A stretch of DNA of 12,048 nucleotides from contig CALUBX010000137.1 of the NCBI GenBank assembly GCA_943914405.1, positions 1 through 12,048 on the forward strand. Direction: 5' to 3'. This document shows, piece after piece, positions 5,973-11,565 of this stretch. How positions within the stretch are numbered: the first letter of the stretch is position 1; each line of letters opens with the position of its first letter. Under the pieces are notes generated by a model. The model was not told the DNA's origin. It searched no databases and saw only the letters and a list, made by a program, of their open reading frames with translations. The DNA is from an uncultured Hyphomicrobiales bacterium. Its GTDB lineage: Bacteria > Pseudomonadota > Alphaproteobacteria > Rhizobiales > Rhizobiaceae. A program made the translations under genes and the position numbers.

Positions 5973-8498
5973 TCACGCCTCGCTGGCGCGCTCGGTTTCG
6001 ACCGTCACGTCCACGCTTTCGGGCTTGTGGCCATGGCGGCGGCGCCAGTCACCGAGGAAGAGCAGGATCGGCGCCGCGATGAAGATGGACGATGCGCCGG
6101 CTACAAGAATGCCGAAGGCCATCGGGATCGCGAAGCTGGAGACTGCGCTGCCGCCCCAGATCGCCATCGGCAACAGGGACAGGAAGGCGGTTGCGTTGGT
6201 GTAGAGGCTTCGCGCCAGCGTCTCGTTGATCGACTTGTCGATCAATTCGCGCAGGGGCATCGACTTGTAGAGCCGCATGTTCTCGCGCATGCGGTCATAG
6301 ACCACGACCTTGTCGTTGACCGAATAACCGACCATGGTCAGTACGGCTGCGATTGCGGTCAGGTTGAAGTCGAGACCGGTGATGGCGAAGAAGCCCACCA
6401 GCTTCGTCACGTCCAGCACCAGGGTGACGATGGCACCCACAGCGAACGGCCACTCGAAGCGCACCCAGATGTAGATGAGCATGGCCACGCTGGCGATGAA
6501 GACGGAGAGGAAGCCGGCAACGGCCAGTTCGCCGGAGACTTTCGGACCGATCACGTCCGTTCCCTGCACGGTGGCGGTCGGATCGATCTTGGCGACTTCG
6601 TCCTTGAGCTTGGTCACGGCTGCCGTCTGGGCTTCCTCGCCGCCTTCCTGGCGCTGTGCGCGGATCAGGAGGCTGTTCGGGTCGCCAAAGGACTGCAGGG
6701 CGATTTCGCCGAGGCCGAGCGTGTTCAAGCCCTCGCGGAACTTGGCTAGATCTGCCGGCGCCTGTGTCTTGACCGACATCTGGATGCCGCCGCGGAAGTC
6801 CACGCCGTAGTTGAGGCCGGGATAGATGAAGAGTGCGACGGAGGCGAGCGACAGTACCGCGGAAACGGTGACGCCGAAGAAGCGCGCCTTCATGAACTGG
6901 ATATGGCGGTCGTAGGGGCTGAAGGGGATGAGCGGCTTGATGTTGAGCGTCTTCAACTTCATGCGACGGGCGATCGCCACCATCGTCACGCGGACGAAGG
7001 CCACCGAGGTGAACATGGAGATGATCAGGCCGAGGGCCATGGTCACGGCAAAGCCGCGCACCGGACCCGAGCCGAAGTAGAACAGGATGGCGGCCGCGAT
7101 AAGCGCCGTCATGTTGCCGTCGATGATCGTCGAATAGGCCTTGGCAAAACCAGTGTCGATCGCGGCGAAGGCGCTCTTGCCCTTGCGGGTCTCTTCCCGA
7201 ATGCGCTCATTGATCAGAACGTTGGCGTCGACGGCAAGACCGATGCCCAACACGATACCGGCAATGCCGGGGAGGGTGAGCGTGGCTCCGACGAGCGTGA
7301 GCGCCGAAAGCGTAAGGATGGTGTGGATGAGCAGGGCGATGTTCGCCAGCACACCCCACCAGCCATAGAGCACCAGGATAAACAGGGCGACGAGGGCGAA
7401 GCCGACCAGGCCCGAATAGATGCCCATCTGGATTGCATCGGAGCCCAGATCGGCGCCCACGGTGCGTTCTTCGATGACGGTCAGCTTGGCGGGCAGGGAG
7501 CCGGCGCGCAGGAGGGCCGACAGCGTCGTCGTTTCCTCCGGGGTGAAGTTGCCGGAAATCTGACCGGAGCCGCCGGTGATCGGCGTCTGGATAACGGGTG
7601 CGCTCAGGACCTTGTTGTCGAGCACGATGGCGAAGGGCTTGCCGACATTGGCCTGCGTGATCTGCGCGAACCGGGTCGCACCGGCGCTATCGAAGCGGAA
7701 GGTGACGATCGGCTGGCGGGTCTGCTGGTCGAAGGCGGCGCGGGCGTCCGTCAGGCGTTCGCCGGAGAGCTCGACGCGGTCGAGGACCGGATATTGCTGG
7801 CCACGCTCGTCGGCGATCATCGTCACGCCCGGCTGACCGGGATCGCCGAGCAGATGGAAGGTCATCTTGGCGGTGGAGCCCAACAGCTGGCGCAACCGGG
7901 AGGGATCCTGCTCGCCCGGAAGCTGCACGAGAACGCGATCGGAGCCGACGCGCTGGATTGTCGGCTCGGCAACGCCCACCTGGTCGACGCGCTGGCGGAT
8001 GATTTCAAGGCTCTGTTCCACAGCGCCCGAGATGTGCGAGTTGATGCCCGCTTCCGTCTGGGCGATCGAGATCGTGTTGTCGGACGGCGTGGTGATGTCG
8101 AGGTCGCTGCCGCCGGTCGTGGTTCCGAATCCAACCGGGTTGGCGAGAGTACGAAGCTGGGTCAGCGCTTGGTCCCGCTGGGCCGGATCCCGCAGTGTGA
8201 CGACGATCGCGTCGCCCGAGCGGCGGATCGCGGAAGTGTTGATGTTGGCGTCGCGCAGGACTCGGCGGCTATCCTGGAGAAGCGCCTGCACACGTTCGTT
8301 GATAAGATCGGCGCGATCGACCTCCAGCACGAGGTGAGAACCACCCCGCAGGTCGAGACCCAGCGAGACGCGGCTGTGAGGCAGCCAGGAGGGGAGGCGG
8401 TCGAGCGTCGCTTGCGGCAAGATGTTCGGCAGCGCGATCAGCATTCCGATGATGATGACAAAGGCGTAAGTCGTCACCAGCCAGGGTGAATTTCTCAT
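5973..8498 (-). CDS. secDF: Protein translocase SecDF, single-chain SecD-SecF fusion
   Basis: This 841-residue membrane protein joins SecD and SecF, the proton-driven partners of SecYEG that pull exported proteins into the periplasm. The SecD half begins with a membrane anchor (residues 8-28), then the signature SLGLDLRGGSHLV, the large periplasmic P1 domain, and LRAGSLPAKLTVIEERTVG before the helical bundle. GIGLAVDANVLINERIREE carries the conserved Asp of the proton path near residue 424. The SecF half starts near residue 530 with YDRHIQFMKARF, followed by YGVDFRGG and VGYSVNDKVVVYDRMREN. Twelve membrane helices are expected. The ATG has AGGA eight bases upstream. Fusions of this kind occur in several alphaproteobacteria and in Bacillus. 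yajC, the usual upstream neighbour, is absent; a small membrane protein of unknown role lies 85 bp upstream instead. Confidence 0.97.
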   Translation of the reverse strand: MRNSPWLVTTYAFVIIIGMLIALPNILPQATLDRLPSWLPHSRVSLGLDLRGGSHLVLEVDRADLINERVQALLQDSRRVLRDANINTSAIRRSGDAIVVTLRDPAQRDQALTQLRTLANPVGFGTTTGGSDLDITTPSDNTISIAQTEAGINSHISGAVEQSLEIIRQRVDQVGVAEPTIQRVGSDRVLVQLPGEQDPSRLRQLLGSTAKMTFHLLGDPGQPGVTMIADERGQQYPVLDRVELSGERLTDARAAFDQQTRQPIVTFRFDSAGATRFAQITQANVGKPFAIVLDNKVLSAPVIQTPITGGSGQISGNFTPEETTTLSALLRAGSLPAKLTVIEERTVGADLGSDAIQMGIYSGLVGFALVALFILVLYGWWGVLANIALLIHTILTLSALTLVGATLTLPGIAGIVLGIGLAVDANVLINERIREETRKGKSAFAAIDTGFAKAYSTIIDGNMTALIAAAILFYFGSGPVRGFAVTMALGLIISMFTSVAFVRVTMVAIARRMKLKTLNIKPLIPFSPYDRHIQFMKARFFGVTVSAVLSLASVALFIYPGLNYGVDFRGGIQMSVKTQAPADLAKFREGLNTLGLGEIALQSFGDPNSLLIRAQRQEGGEEAQTAAVTKLKDEVAKIDPTATVQGTDVIGPKVSGELAVAGFLSVFIASVAMLIYIWVRFEWPFAVGAIVTLVLDVTKLVGFFAITGLDFNLTAIAAVLTMVGYSVNDKVVVYDRMRENMRLYKSMPLRELIDKSINETLARSLYTNATAFLSLLPMAIWGGSAVSSFAIPMAFGILVAGASSIFIAAPILLFLGDWRRRHGHKPESVDVTVETERASEA

Positions 8499-8583
8499 AA
8501 GTCTGTTCCTGCTGAACCCCAGCCGTGCCGGACACGCGGGGCATGAATATCGGATTGTTCAAGGCTCGGCCCGTGCCGATCTG

Positions 8584-9006
8584 TCAAGCCGCAAGCGGTG
8601 GCGCGCGTGCAAGCGGCGCCGGCCAGAAGGGCGACCGGTCCAGGGCCTTACCAAGACTTCCAAGGTACCAATGGATGCCCGTCGGAATGCCTGCCGCCAC
8701 GGGCGCGGGCACGAGAAACCCGTCGGCGCTCAGCCATTGTGAGCCCTGTCCGTCCTTGCGTTCGAGCGCGGCGAGTGCGCGAAGTGGTTCGCGCTTGGCA
8801 AGTGTCGGAATATCGCCTTTGCTGCCCAAGGTTTGCAGGCCGCGGCACAGCGCCGCCTCGCGAGCGAAGCCGGGAAGCGTTCCCAGAAGCAAGACGAGCA
8901 AGGCGAGCACGAGCAGGGGAGCAGCGGCGAGGACGGGCCGGCGGCGCAGGATGCTATCCTGCGAAGCAAGGCGTCGTGCCAGTGTTTCGCGCGGAAACAC
9001 GATCAT
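8584..9006 (-). CDS. Hypothetical single-helix membrane-anchored protein
   Basis: I do not recognise this 140-residue protein. Its N-terminal 25 residues are basic and Arg-rich (cytoplasmic side), followed by a hydrophobic helix (about 26-46, LLVLALLVLLLG) that ends at LPGFAREA. It looks like a signal-anchor or an uncleaved signal peptide, leaving about 95 residues in the periplasm. That part contains GIPTGIHWYLGSLGKAL and a proline-rich C-terminus. GGAG lies nine bases before the ATG, and codon third positions look as GC-rich as in neighbours, which supports a real gene. It ends 85 bp before secDF on the same strand, where yajC usually sits, but it has none of the YajC pattern. It could instead be an over-called frame. 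Confidence 0.55.
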   Translation of the reverse strand: MIVFPRETLARRLASQDSILRRRPVLAAAPLLVLALLVLLLGTLPGFAREAALCRGLQTLGSKGDIPTLAKREPLRALAALERKDGQGSQWLSADGFLVPAPVAAGIPTGIHWYLGSLGKALDRSPFWPAPLARAPPLAA

Positions 9007-9063
9007 CCCTATCTACTCCGGCGCTTCGTTCTCCTCCGAAACAGCGCGTCCGGAAGATGCTGC

Positions 9064-9092
9064 CTTCTAAAGGAGCCGTTAACGGTGGTCAA
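9064..9092 (-). promoter_or_regulatory. Candidate sigma-70 type promoter for 9006-8584 and secDF
   Basis: On the minus strand TTGACC (9092-9087) is separated by 17 bases from TAGAAG (9069-9064). The spacing is ideal, the -35 good and the -10 weak. The spacer holds the perfect palindrome CCGTTAACGG at 9076-9085. It would give a leader of about 50 bases. Confidence 0.35.
9076..9085. repeat. Perfect 10-bp palindrome within a candidate promoter spacer
   Basis: CCGTTAACGG reads the same on both strands and lies between the proposed -35 and -10 elements upstream of the 9006-8584/secDF gene pair. This is a typical place for a repressor or activator site. No regulator is known for it. Confidence 0.4.
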
Positions 9093-9148
9093 TCGAAACA
9101 GGTACCGAGCCCGCACCCAGCGGCCGGGTGTCAGGAGACAAGGTATGC

Positions 9149-9637
9149 CTACCTGTGAATGGGATCCTTCCATGGCACGTCTTCCGGCTTTTCCACCGGC
9201 TCGATATCCAGATTGACGACGACAGGCTCCTGACCGGACCGGACGAGCACACATTCCAGCGTTTCGTCGCGGCTAGCGTTGATCTCCTGGTGGGGCACAA
9301 AGGGAGGGACATAGATGAAGTCGCCGGGCCCTGCTTCGGCGACGAATTCCAGTCGTTCGCCCCAGCGCATCCGGGCCTTGCCCTTGACGACGTAAATAAT
9401 GCTTTCGAGATCGCCGTGATGGTGCGCGCCGGTTTTGGCGTTGGCGTGGATGGTCACCGTTCCAGCCCAGATCTTCTTGGCGCCCGCCCGAGCCTTGTTG
9501 ATGGCGGTGGCGCGATTCATGCCTGGCGTCTGGGCGGTATTGGGGTCGAGCGAGCCACCGGGTATAACCTTGACGCCATTCTCCCGCCAGTCGATCCCGG
9601 GCGTGGGATGATGGTGATCCGCGTGATGATCGCTCAC
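9149..9637 (-). CDS. Cupin-domain protein with His-rich N-terminus
   Basis: This 162-residue protein is a single-domain cupin of unknown function. Motif 1, GAHHHGDLESIIYVVKG, supplies metal ligands His72, His74 and Glu78. Motif 2, PGDFIYVPPFVPHQEIN, supplies the fourth ligand His116. All four ligands are intact, so a bound metal such as iron, manganese or zinc is expected; activity could be isomerase, dioxygenase or only ligand binding. The first ten residues carry five histidines (MSDHHADHHH), which may bind metal outside the cupin site. No signal peptide is seen. The start is GTG with GGAGG five bases upstream. A long, potentially highly structured leader precedes it. The neighbour upstream on the same strand is the TerC-family gene, 188 bp away. 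Confidence 0.85.
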   Translation of the reverse strand: MSDHHADHHHPTPGIDWRENGVKVIPGGSLDPNTAQTPGMNRATAINKARAGAKKIWAGTVTIHANAKTGAHHHGDLESIIYVVKGKARMRWGERLEFVAEAGPGDFIYVPPFVPHQEINASRDETLECVLVRSGQEPVVVNLDIEPVEKPEDVPWKDPIHR

Positions 9638-9652
9638 TTATTCCTCCATGAC

Positions 9653-9695
9653 GGGGCTCACCAACTCTTGCGAGTGTAGCGGGTCCGCGAGCCCC
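9653..9695 (-). promoter_or_regulatory. Possible branched RNA leader of the cupin gene
   Basis: Outer arms GGGGCTC (minus strand 9695-9689) and GAGCCCC (9659-9653) pair perfectly over 7 bp. Between them lie two more inverted repeats: GCG-GACC-CGC (9688-9679) and ACTC-GCAA-GAGT (9675-9664), the latter closing a GNRA-type tetraloop. Together they could fold as a three-way junction whose 3' arm ends five bases before the GGAGG site (9647-9643). A further hairpin lies just upstream. Structure is inferred by eye. Confidence 0.4.
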
Positions 9696-9698
9696 TGA

Positions 9699-9713
9699 CC
9701 GGCATCATGCCGG
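9699..9713. repeat. Palindrome CCGGCATCATGCCGG between terC-like and cupin genes
   Basis: Seven-base arms CCGGCAT and ATGCCGG flank a single central base, so it can form a 6-bp hairpin with a 3-base loop or serve as a dimeric protein site. It lies in the predicted cupin leader. No T run follows on the minus strand, so it is a poor terminator for the upstream TerC gene. Confidence 0.45.
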
Positions 9714-9742
9714 CTGCCTCCACCTAGCTTTGCTGTTCCCGC

Positions 9743-9771
9743 ATGTTCAATGCTGGATTGGCAAAAGTCAA
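9743..9771 (-). promoter_or_regulatory. Candidate promoter of the cupin gene
   Basis: TTGACT on the minus strand (9771-9766) lies 17 bases from GAACAT (9748-9743). The -35 is close to consensus and the -10 weak. It would start a leader of about 100 bases that contains both the palindrome and the possible branched structure. Confidence 0.35.
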
Positions 9772-9825
9772 AGAAATGGTGAGCGGATGTTAACGCGCCG
9801 TATCAGAATGGGTCGGAGCTGCCAA

Positions 9826-10449
9826 TCAAGTGCCGCGAATATAAGGAAGGACCTCGGTCGCTCCGTGGAAGATCATGGTGATCGCGACATAGACGATCAC
9901 GGCAAGTCCCAAATAGGCGATCCAGCGGAAGCGGTTGAGGAGCCGTGCCACAAAATTTGCCGCGACACCCATCAGCGCGATCGACACGACGAGGCCGATG
10001 ATCAGGACGGTGGAGTGATCCTGAGCCGCTCCGGCGACGGCAAGGACGTTGTCGAGGGACATGGAGACATCCGCCACCACGATCTGAGTGGCCGCTTGCA
10101 TAAAGGTCTTCTGGTGAGCGTGGGATGCCTCCTTCTGCAGTGCCTCCGCATCCGCGTGACCGCCCTCGCGCAGCTCGCTCCACATCTTCCAGCACACCCA
10201 GGCAAGCAGGAGACCGCCGACGAGCTGGAGCCCGACAATTCCGAGAAGGTAGGAGGTGACGGCCGCGAAGATCAGGCGCAGCACGGTTGCTGCGGCGATG
10301 CCGAACAGGATCGCCTTGCTGCGCATTTCGGCCGGAAGGCCGGCCGCAGCCAGGCCGATAACGATTGCGTTGTCACCGGAAAGGACGAGGTTGATGGCGA
10401 TGACTTCGAGCAGAGCTGCGAAGCCATCCGCAGTGAAAATTTCCATCAT
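9826..10449 (-). CDS. TerC-family integral membrane protein (YkoY/YjbE type)
   Basis: This 207-residue protein belongs to the TerC family, with about six or seven membrane helices. The two family repeats are clear: NLVLSGDNAIVIGLA at residues 20-34 (Asp26, Asn27) and VADVSMSLDNVLAVAG near 125-140 (Asp127, Asp133, Asn134). A central acidic and His-rich cytoplasmic-type loop (HADAEALQKEASHAHQ) joins the two halves. Several TerC relatives (Bacillus YkoY/YceF, E. coli Alx) export or handle manganese, so a metal or stress role is plausible, but tellurite resistance should not be assumed. The frame opens as far back as GTG 10512; the paired ATG codons at 10449 and 10446 start directly at the first helix and are preferred. 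No clear Shine-Dalgarno is visible. The response regulator gene is divergent. Confidence 0.9.
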   Translation of the reverse strand: MMEIFTADGFAALLEVIAINLVLSGDNAIVIGLAAAGLPAEMRSKAILFGIAAATVLRLIFAAVTSYLLGIVGLQLVGGLLLAWVCWKMWSELREGGHADAEALQKEASHAHQKTFMQAATQIVVADVSMSLDNVLAVAGAAQDHSTVLIIGLVVSIALMGVAANFVARLLNRFRWIAYLGLAVIVYVAITMIFHGATEVLPYIRGT

Positions 10450-10473
10450 TGAGAGCGAACCCGATATATGTCT

Positions 10474-10496
10474 GAGGGGAGCAAAGCTCCTCTTTT
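10474..10496. promoter_or_regulatory. Hairpin in the terC-like leader, terminator-like on plus strand
   Basis: GAGGGGAGC and GCTCCTCTT pair over nine bases (two G-U pairs) around a 3-base AAA loop and are followed by TT on the plus strand. No plus-strand gene ends nearby, so a terminator role there is odd. On the minus strand it would be a leader hairpin ending 24 bases before the TerC start codon. Confidence 0.4.
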
Positions 10497-10523
10497 CACA
10501 TGTTTGGCCCACGGTACAAGTGG

Positions 10524-10551
10524 CTTCGGTATCAAAAGCATGATCCGAAAG
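10524..10551. repeat. Imperfect inverted repeat, possible remnant of a rhizobial intergenic repeat
   Basis: GCTTCGGTATCA and TGATCCGAAAGC pair imperfectly (one bulge) around AAAGCA. The right half, AGCATGATCCGAAAG, resembles from memory a sequence that recurs in palindromic intergenic repeats of rhizobial genomes. Only one copy was noticed in this window. Confidence 0.3.
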
Positions 10552-10568
10552 CTCGCCAGGGTTGCTGC

Positions 10569-10596
10569 TTGCTCCTGAACGGCATGTTGCCTATAT
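10569..10596 (+). promoter_or_regulatory. Candidate promoter of the response regulator gene
   Basis: TTGCTC (10569-10574) and CTATAT (10591-10596) are 16 bases apart. CTATAT matches the common alphaproteobacterial housekeeping -10 pattern. The predicted leader is about 70 bases. Confidence 0.45.
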
Positions 10597-10671
10597 GGCC
10601 GGGCTGACGCGCCAGGCCACATTCAAAGCGGCTGCGCTCCGCCGGATAAGGCGTCCACCAGGAGATTTGAC

Positions 10672-11037
10672 ATGGAGCCGCGCAAAACTGTGATCCTGAT
10701 CGTCGAGGACGAGCCGATGATCCGGTTCTCCACGCTGGATGCACTCGAAGAGGCGGGCCATACGGTGATCGAAGCCGGGAATGCGGATGAAGCTATGGTG
10801 CTGTTTCGCAACCATCACGACATCGATATCCTCTTCACGGACGTCAACATGGCAGGGTCGATGGACGGCCTTCGCCTCGCGCAGCGGATCCGCGCCGCGC
10901 GACCGAGCATCGGAATTGTCATCACCTCCGGCGTCGTCAACCTGGATCCGATGCTGTTGCCGGCCAACACGGTGTTTCTGCCGAAGCCCTATCAACACGC
11001 CAACCTTCTTGCCGCCATCTATCAGCTGATGCCCTGA
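10672..11037 (+). CDS. Single-domain (CheY-like) response regulator
   Basis: This 121-residue protein is a receiver domain with no output domain. The phospho-acceptor is Asp57 in LFTDVNM, the acidic metal-binding pair is Glu12/Asp13/Glu14 in VEDEP, the switch Thr is Thr85 in VITSG, and Lys105 lies in LPKPY. The acceptor loop DVNMAGSMDGL is of the type common in alphaproteobacterial stand-alone receivers that act by protein-protein contact or as phosphate relays. No histidine kinase is in the window, so the partner is unknown. The start is ATG with GGAG seven bases upstream. A housekeeping-type promoter lies about 75 bases upstream. The secreted-protein gene follows 69 bp later but appears to have its own promoter. 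Confidence 0.95.
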   Translation: MEPRKTVILIVEDEPMIRFSTLDALEEAGHTVIEAGNADEAMVLFRNHHDIDILFTDVNMAGSMDGLRLAQRIRAARPSIGIVITSGVVNLDPMLLPANTVFLPKPYQHANLLAAIYQLMP

Positions 11038-11050
11038 GGCGGGCCTCGGC

Positions 11051-11075
11051 GGAACCAAAGATCGGGCTTCCGGTT
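11051..11075 (+). promoter_or_regulatory. Candidate EcfG/RpoE2 (general stress) promoter of the small secreted protein
   Basis: GGAAC (11051-11055) is followed after 16 bases by GGTT (11072-11075), fitting the GGAAC, 18 bases, TT pattern. The transcript would start near 11082, giving a leader of about 25 bases to the ATG at 11107. It is the second such match in the window. Confidence 0.6.
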
Positions 11076-11106
11076 GTCTGCCCAGATCAACTGGAGATTT
11101 ACCCCG

Positions 11107-11427
11107 ATGTCCTCAGGAAGACTTGCCACCCTCGGATTCGCCGTCCTCATGCTTGCAGGACCAGCACTTGCTCAAACGTCCGTCGAACCTACGACGACGC
11201 TTCCGGGCGTGCAGGCCACTCCGGATCTGAACGCGACCCCGCCGGGTTCTCTCCCGCCAGGTGTGAGCGATCCCACCACGACCGGCAGCACGCCCGCCGG
11301 CAGCAGCGGCAGCACTACTGGCACGGCCAATCACTCGGACCATTGCCAGTCACCGGGAACTGCAGCCGATTCAAATCCCACGGCTGACATCGCCACGGTG
11401 CCGCGGGCTGACGCCGCGTGTCGATGA
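11107..11427 (+). CDS. Small secreted Thr/Pro/Ser/Gly-rich protein of unknown function
   Basis: This 106-residue protein starts with a typical Sec signal peptide: Arg5, a hydrophobic core (LGFAVLMLAG) and the cleavage site ALA at 20-22 before Gln23. The mature part of about 84 residues is low in complexity, rich in Thr, Pro, Ser, Gly and Ala (for example TTTGSTPAGSSGSTTG), with two cysteines near the end (HCQSP and AACR). No known domain is visible; disorder is likely. The frame can be read from TTG 11074, but ATG 11107 with GGAG ten bases upstream and the signal peptide directly after it is clearly better. The general-stress type promoter in front suggests stress induction. It could be a periplasmic or surface protein; function unknown. 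Confidence 0.75.
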   Translation: MSSGRLATLGFAVLMLAGPALAQTSVEPTTTLPGVQATPDLNATPPGSLPPGVSDPTTTGSTPAGSSGSTTGTANHSDHCQSPGTAADSNPTADIATVPRADAACR

Positions 11428-11460
11428 GCCGACAGCAAAAAATATCTTTACTAAGGCTTC

Positions 11461-11483
11461 ATCTCTATTACCTTGGTAGAGAT
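11461..11483. repeat. Inverted repeat ATCTCTA-N9-TAGAGAT in an AT-rich gap
   Basis: Perfect 7-bp arms flank a 9-base centre in the most AT-rich stretch of the window, between the secreted-protein gene and the YdhS-like gene. Arm spacing suits a dimeric regulator binding to one face of DNA. No T run follows, so it is not a convincing terminator. Confidence 0.4.
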
Positions 11484-11500
11484 TGAGACAAAGGCCGGGG

Positions 11501-11551
11501 GCCGTGGCGACGCGGTTCCTGATGTCTCAGGCAGACCTTCCCCGCCACGGC
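11501..11551 (+). promoter_or_regulatory. Nested hairpin leader in front of the YdhS-like gene
   Basis: Perfect 9-bp arms GCCGTGGCG (11501-11509) and CGCCACGGC (11543-11551) enclose an inner perfect hairpin CCTGA-TGTC-TCAGG (11518-11531). The outer 3' arm ends one base before the GAGGAG ribosome site, so folding could control translation. It may also be a protein-binding palindrome. Confidence 0.5.
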
Positions 11552-11552
11552 T

Positions 11553-11558
11553 GAGGAG
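11553..11558 (+). promoter_or_regulatory. Ribosome binding site fixing the TTG start of the YdhS-like gene
   Basis: GAGGAG lies seven bases before TTG at 11566. TTG is the only start candidate that leaves the N-terminal dinucleotide-binding strand intact. Confidence 0.7.
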
Positions 11559-11565
11559 AGCGTTC

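Noticed and set aside
6903..8489. 528-codon plus-strand frame (and a 260-codon one at 5967-6749) opposite secDF
   Set aside because: The translations are rich in Asp, Glu, Arg, His and Gly without any motif, as expected for the complement of a membrane-protein gene; SecDF on the other strand is unambiguous.
8582..8587. Perfect TTGACA on the minus strand upstream of secDF
   Set aside because: No acceptable -10 hexamer occurs 16-18 bases downstream, and it overlaps the stop codon of the upstream frame.
9141..9154. AGGTA-TGCC-TACCT hairpin overlapping the cupin stop codon
   Set aside because: Only 5 bp and without a T run on either side, so neither a terminator nor an attachment site can be argued.
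8598..9158. 186-codon plus-strand frame opposite the 140-residue membrane protein
   Set aside because: Arg/Ala-rich with no start signal or hydrophobic pattern; the minus-strand frame has a ribosome site and a membrane helix, though that gene itself is only moderately certain.
9735..9739. GGAAC on the minus strand upstream of the cupin as a third general-stress promoter
   Set aside because: No TT or CGTT-like -10 is found 16-19 bases downstream.
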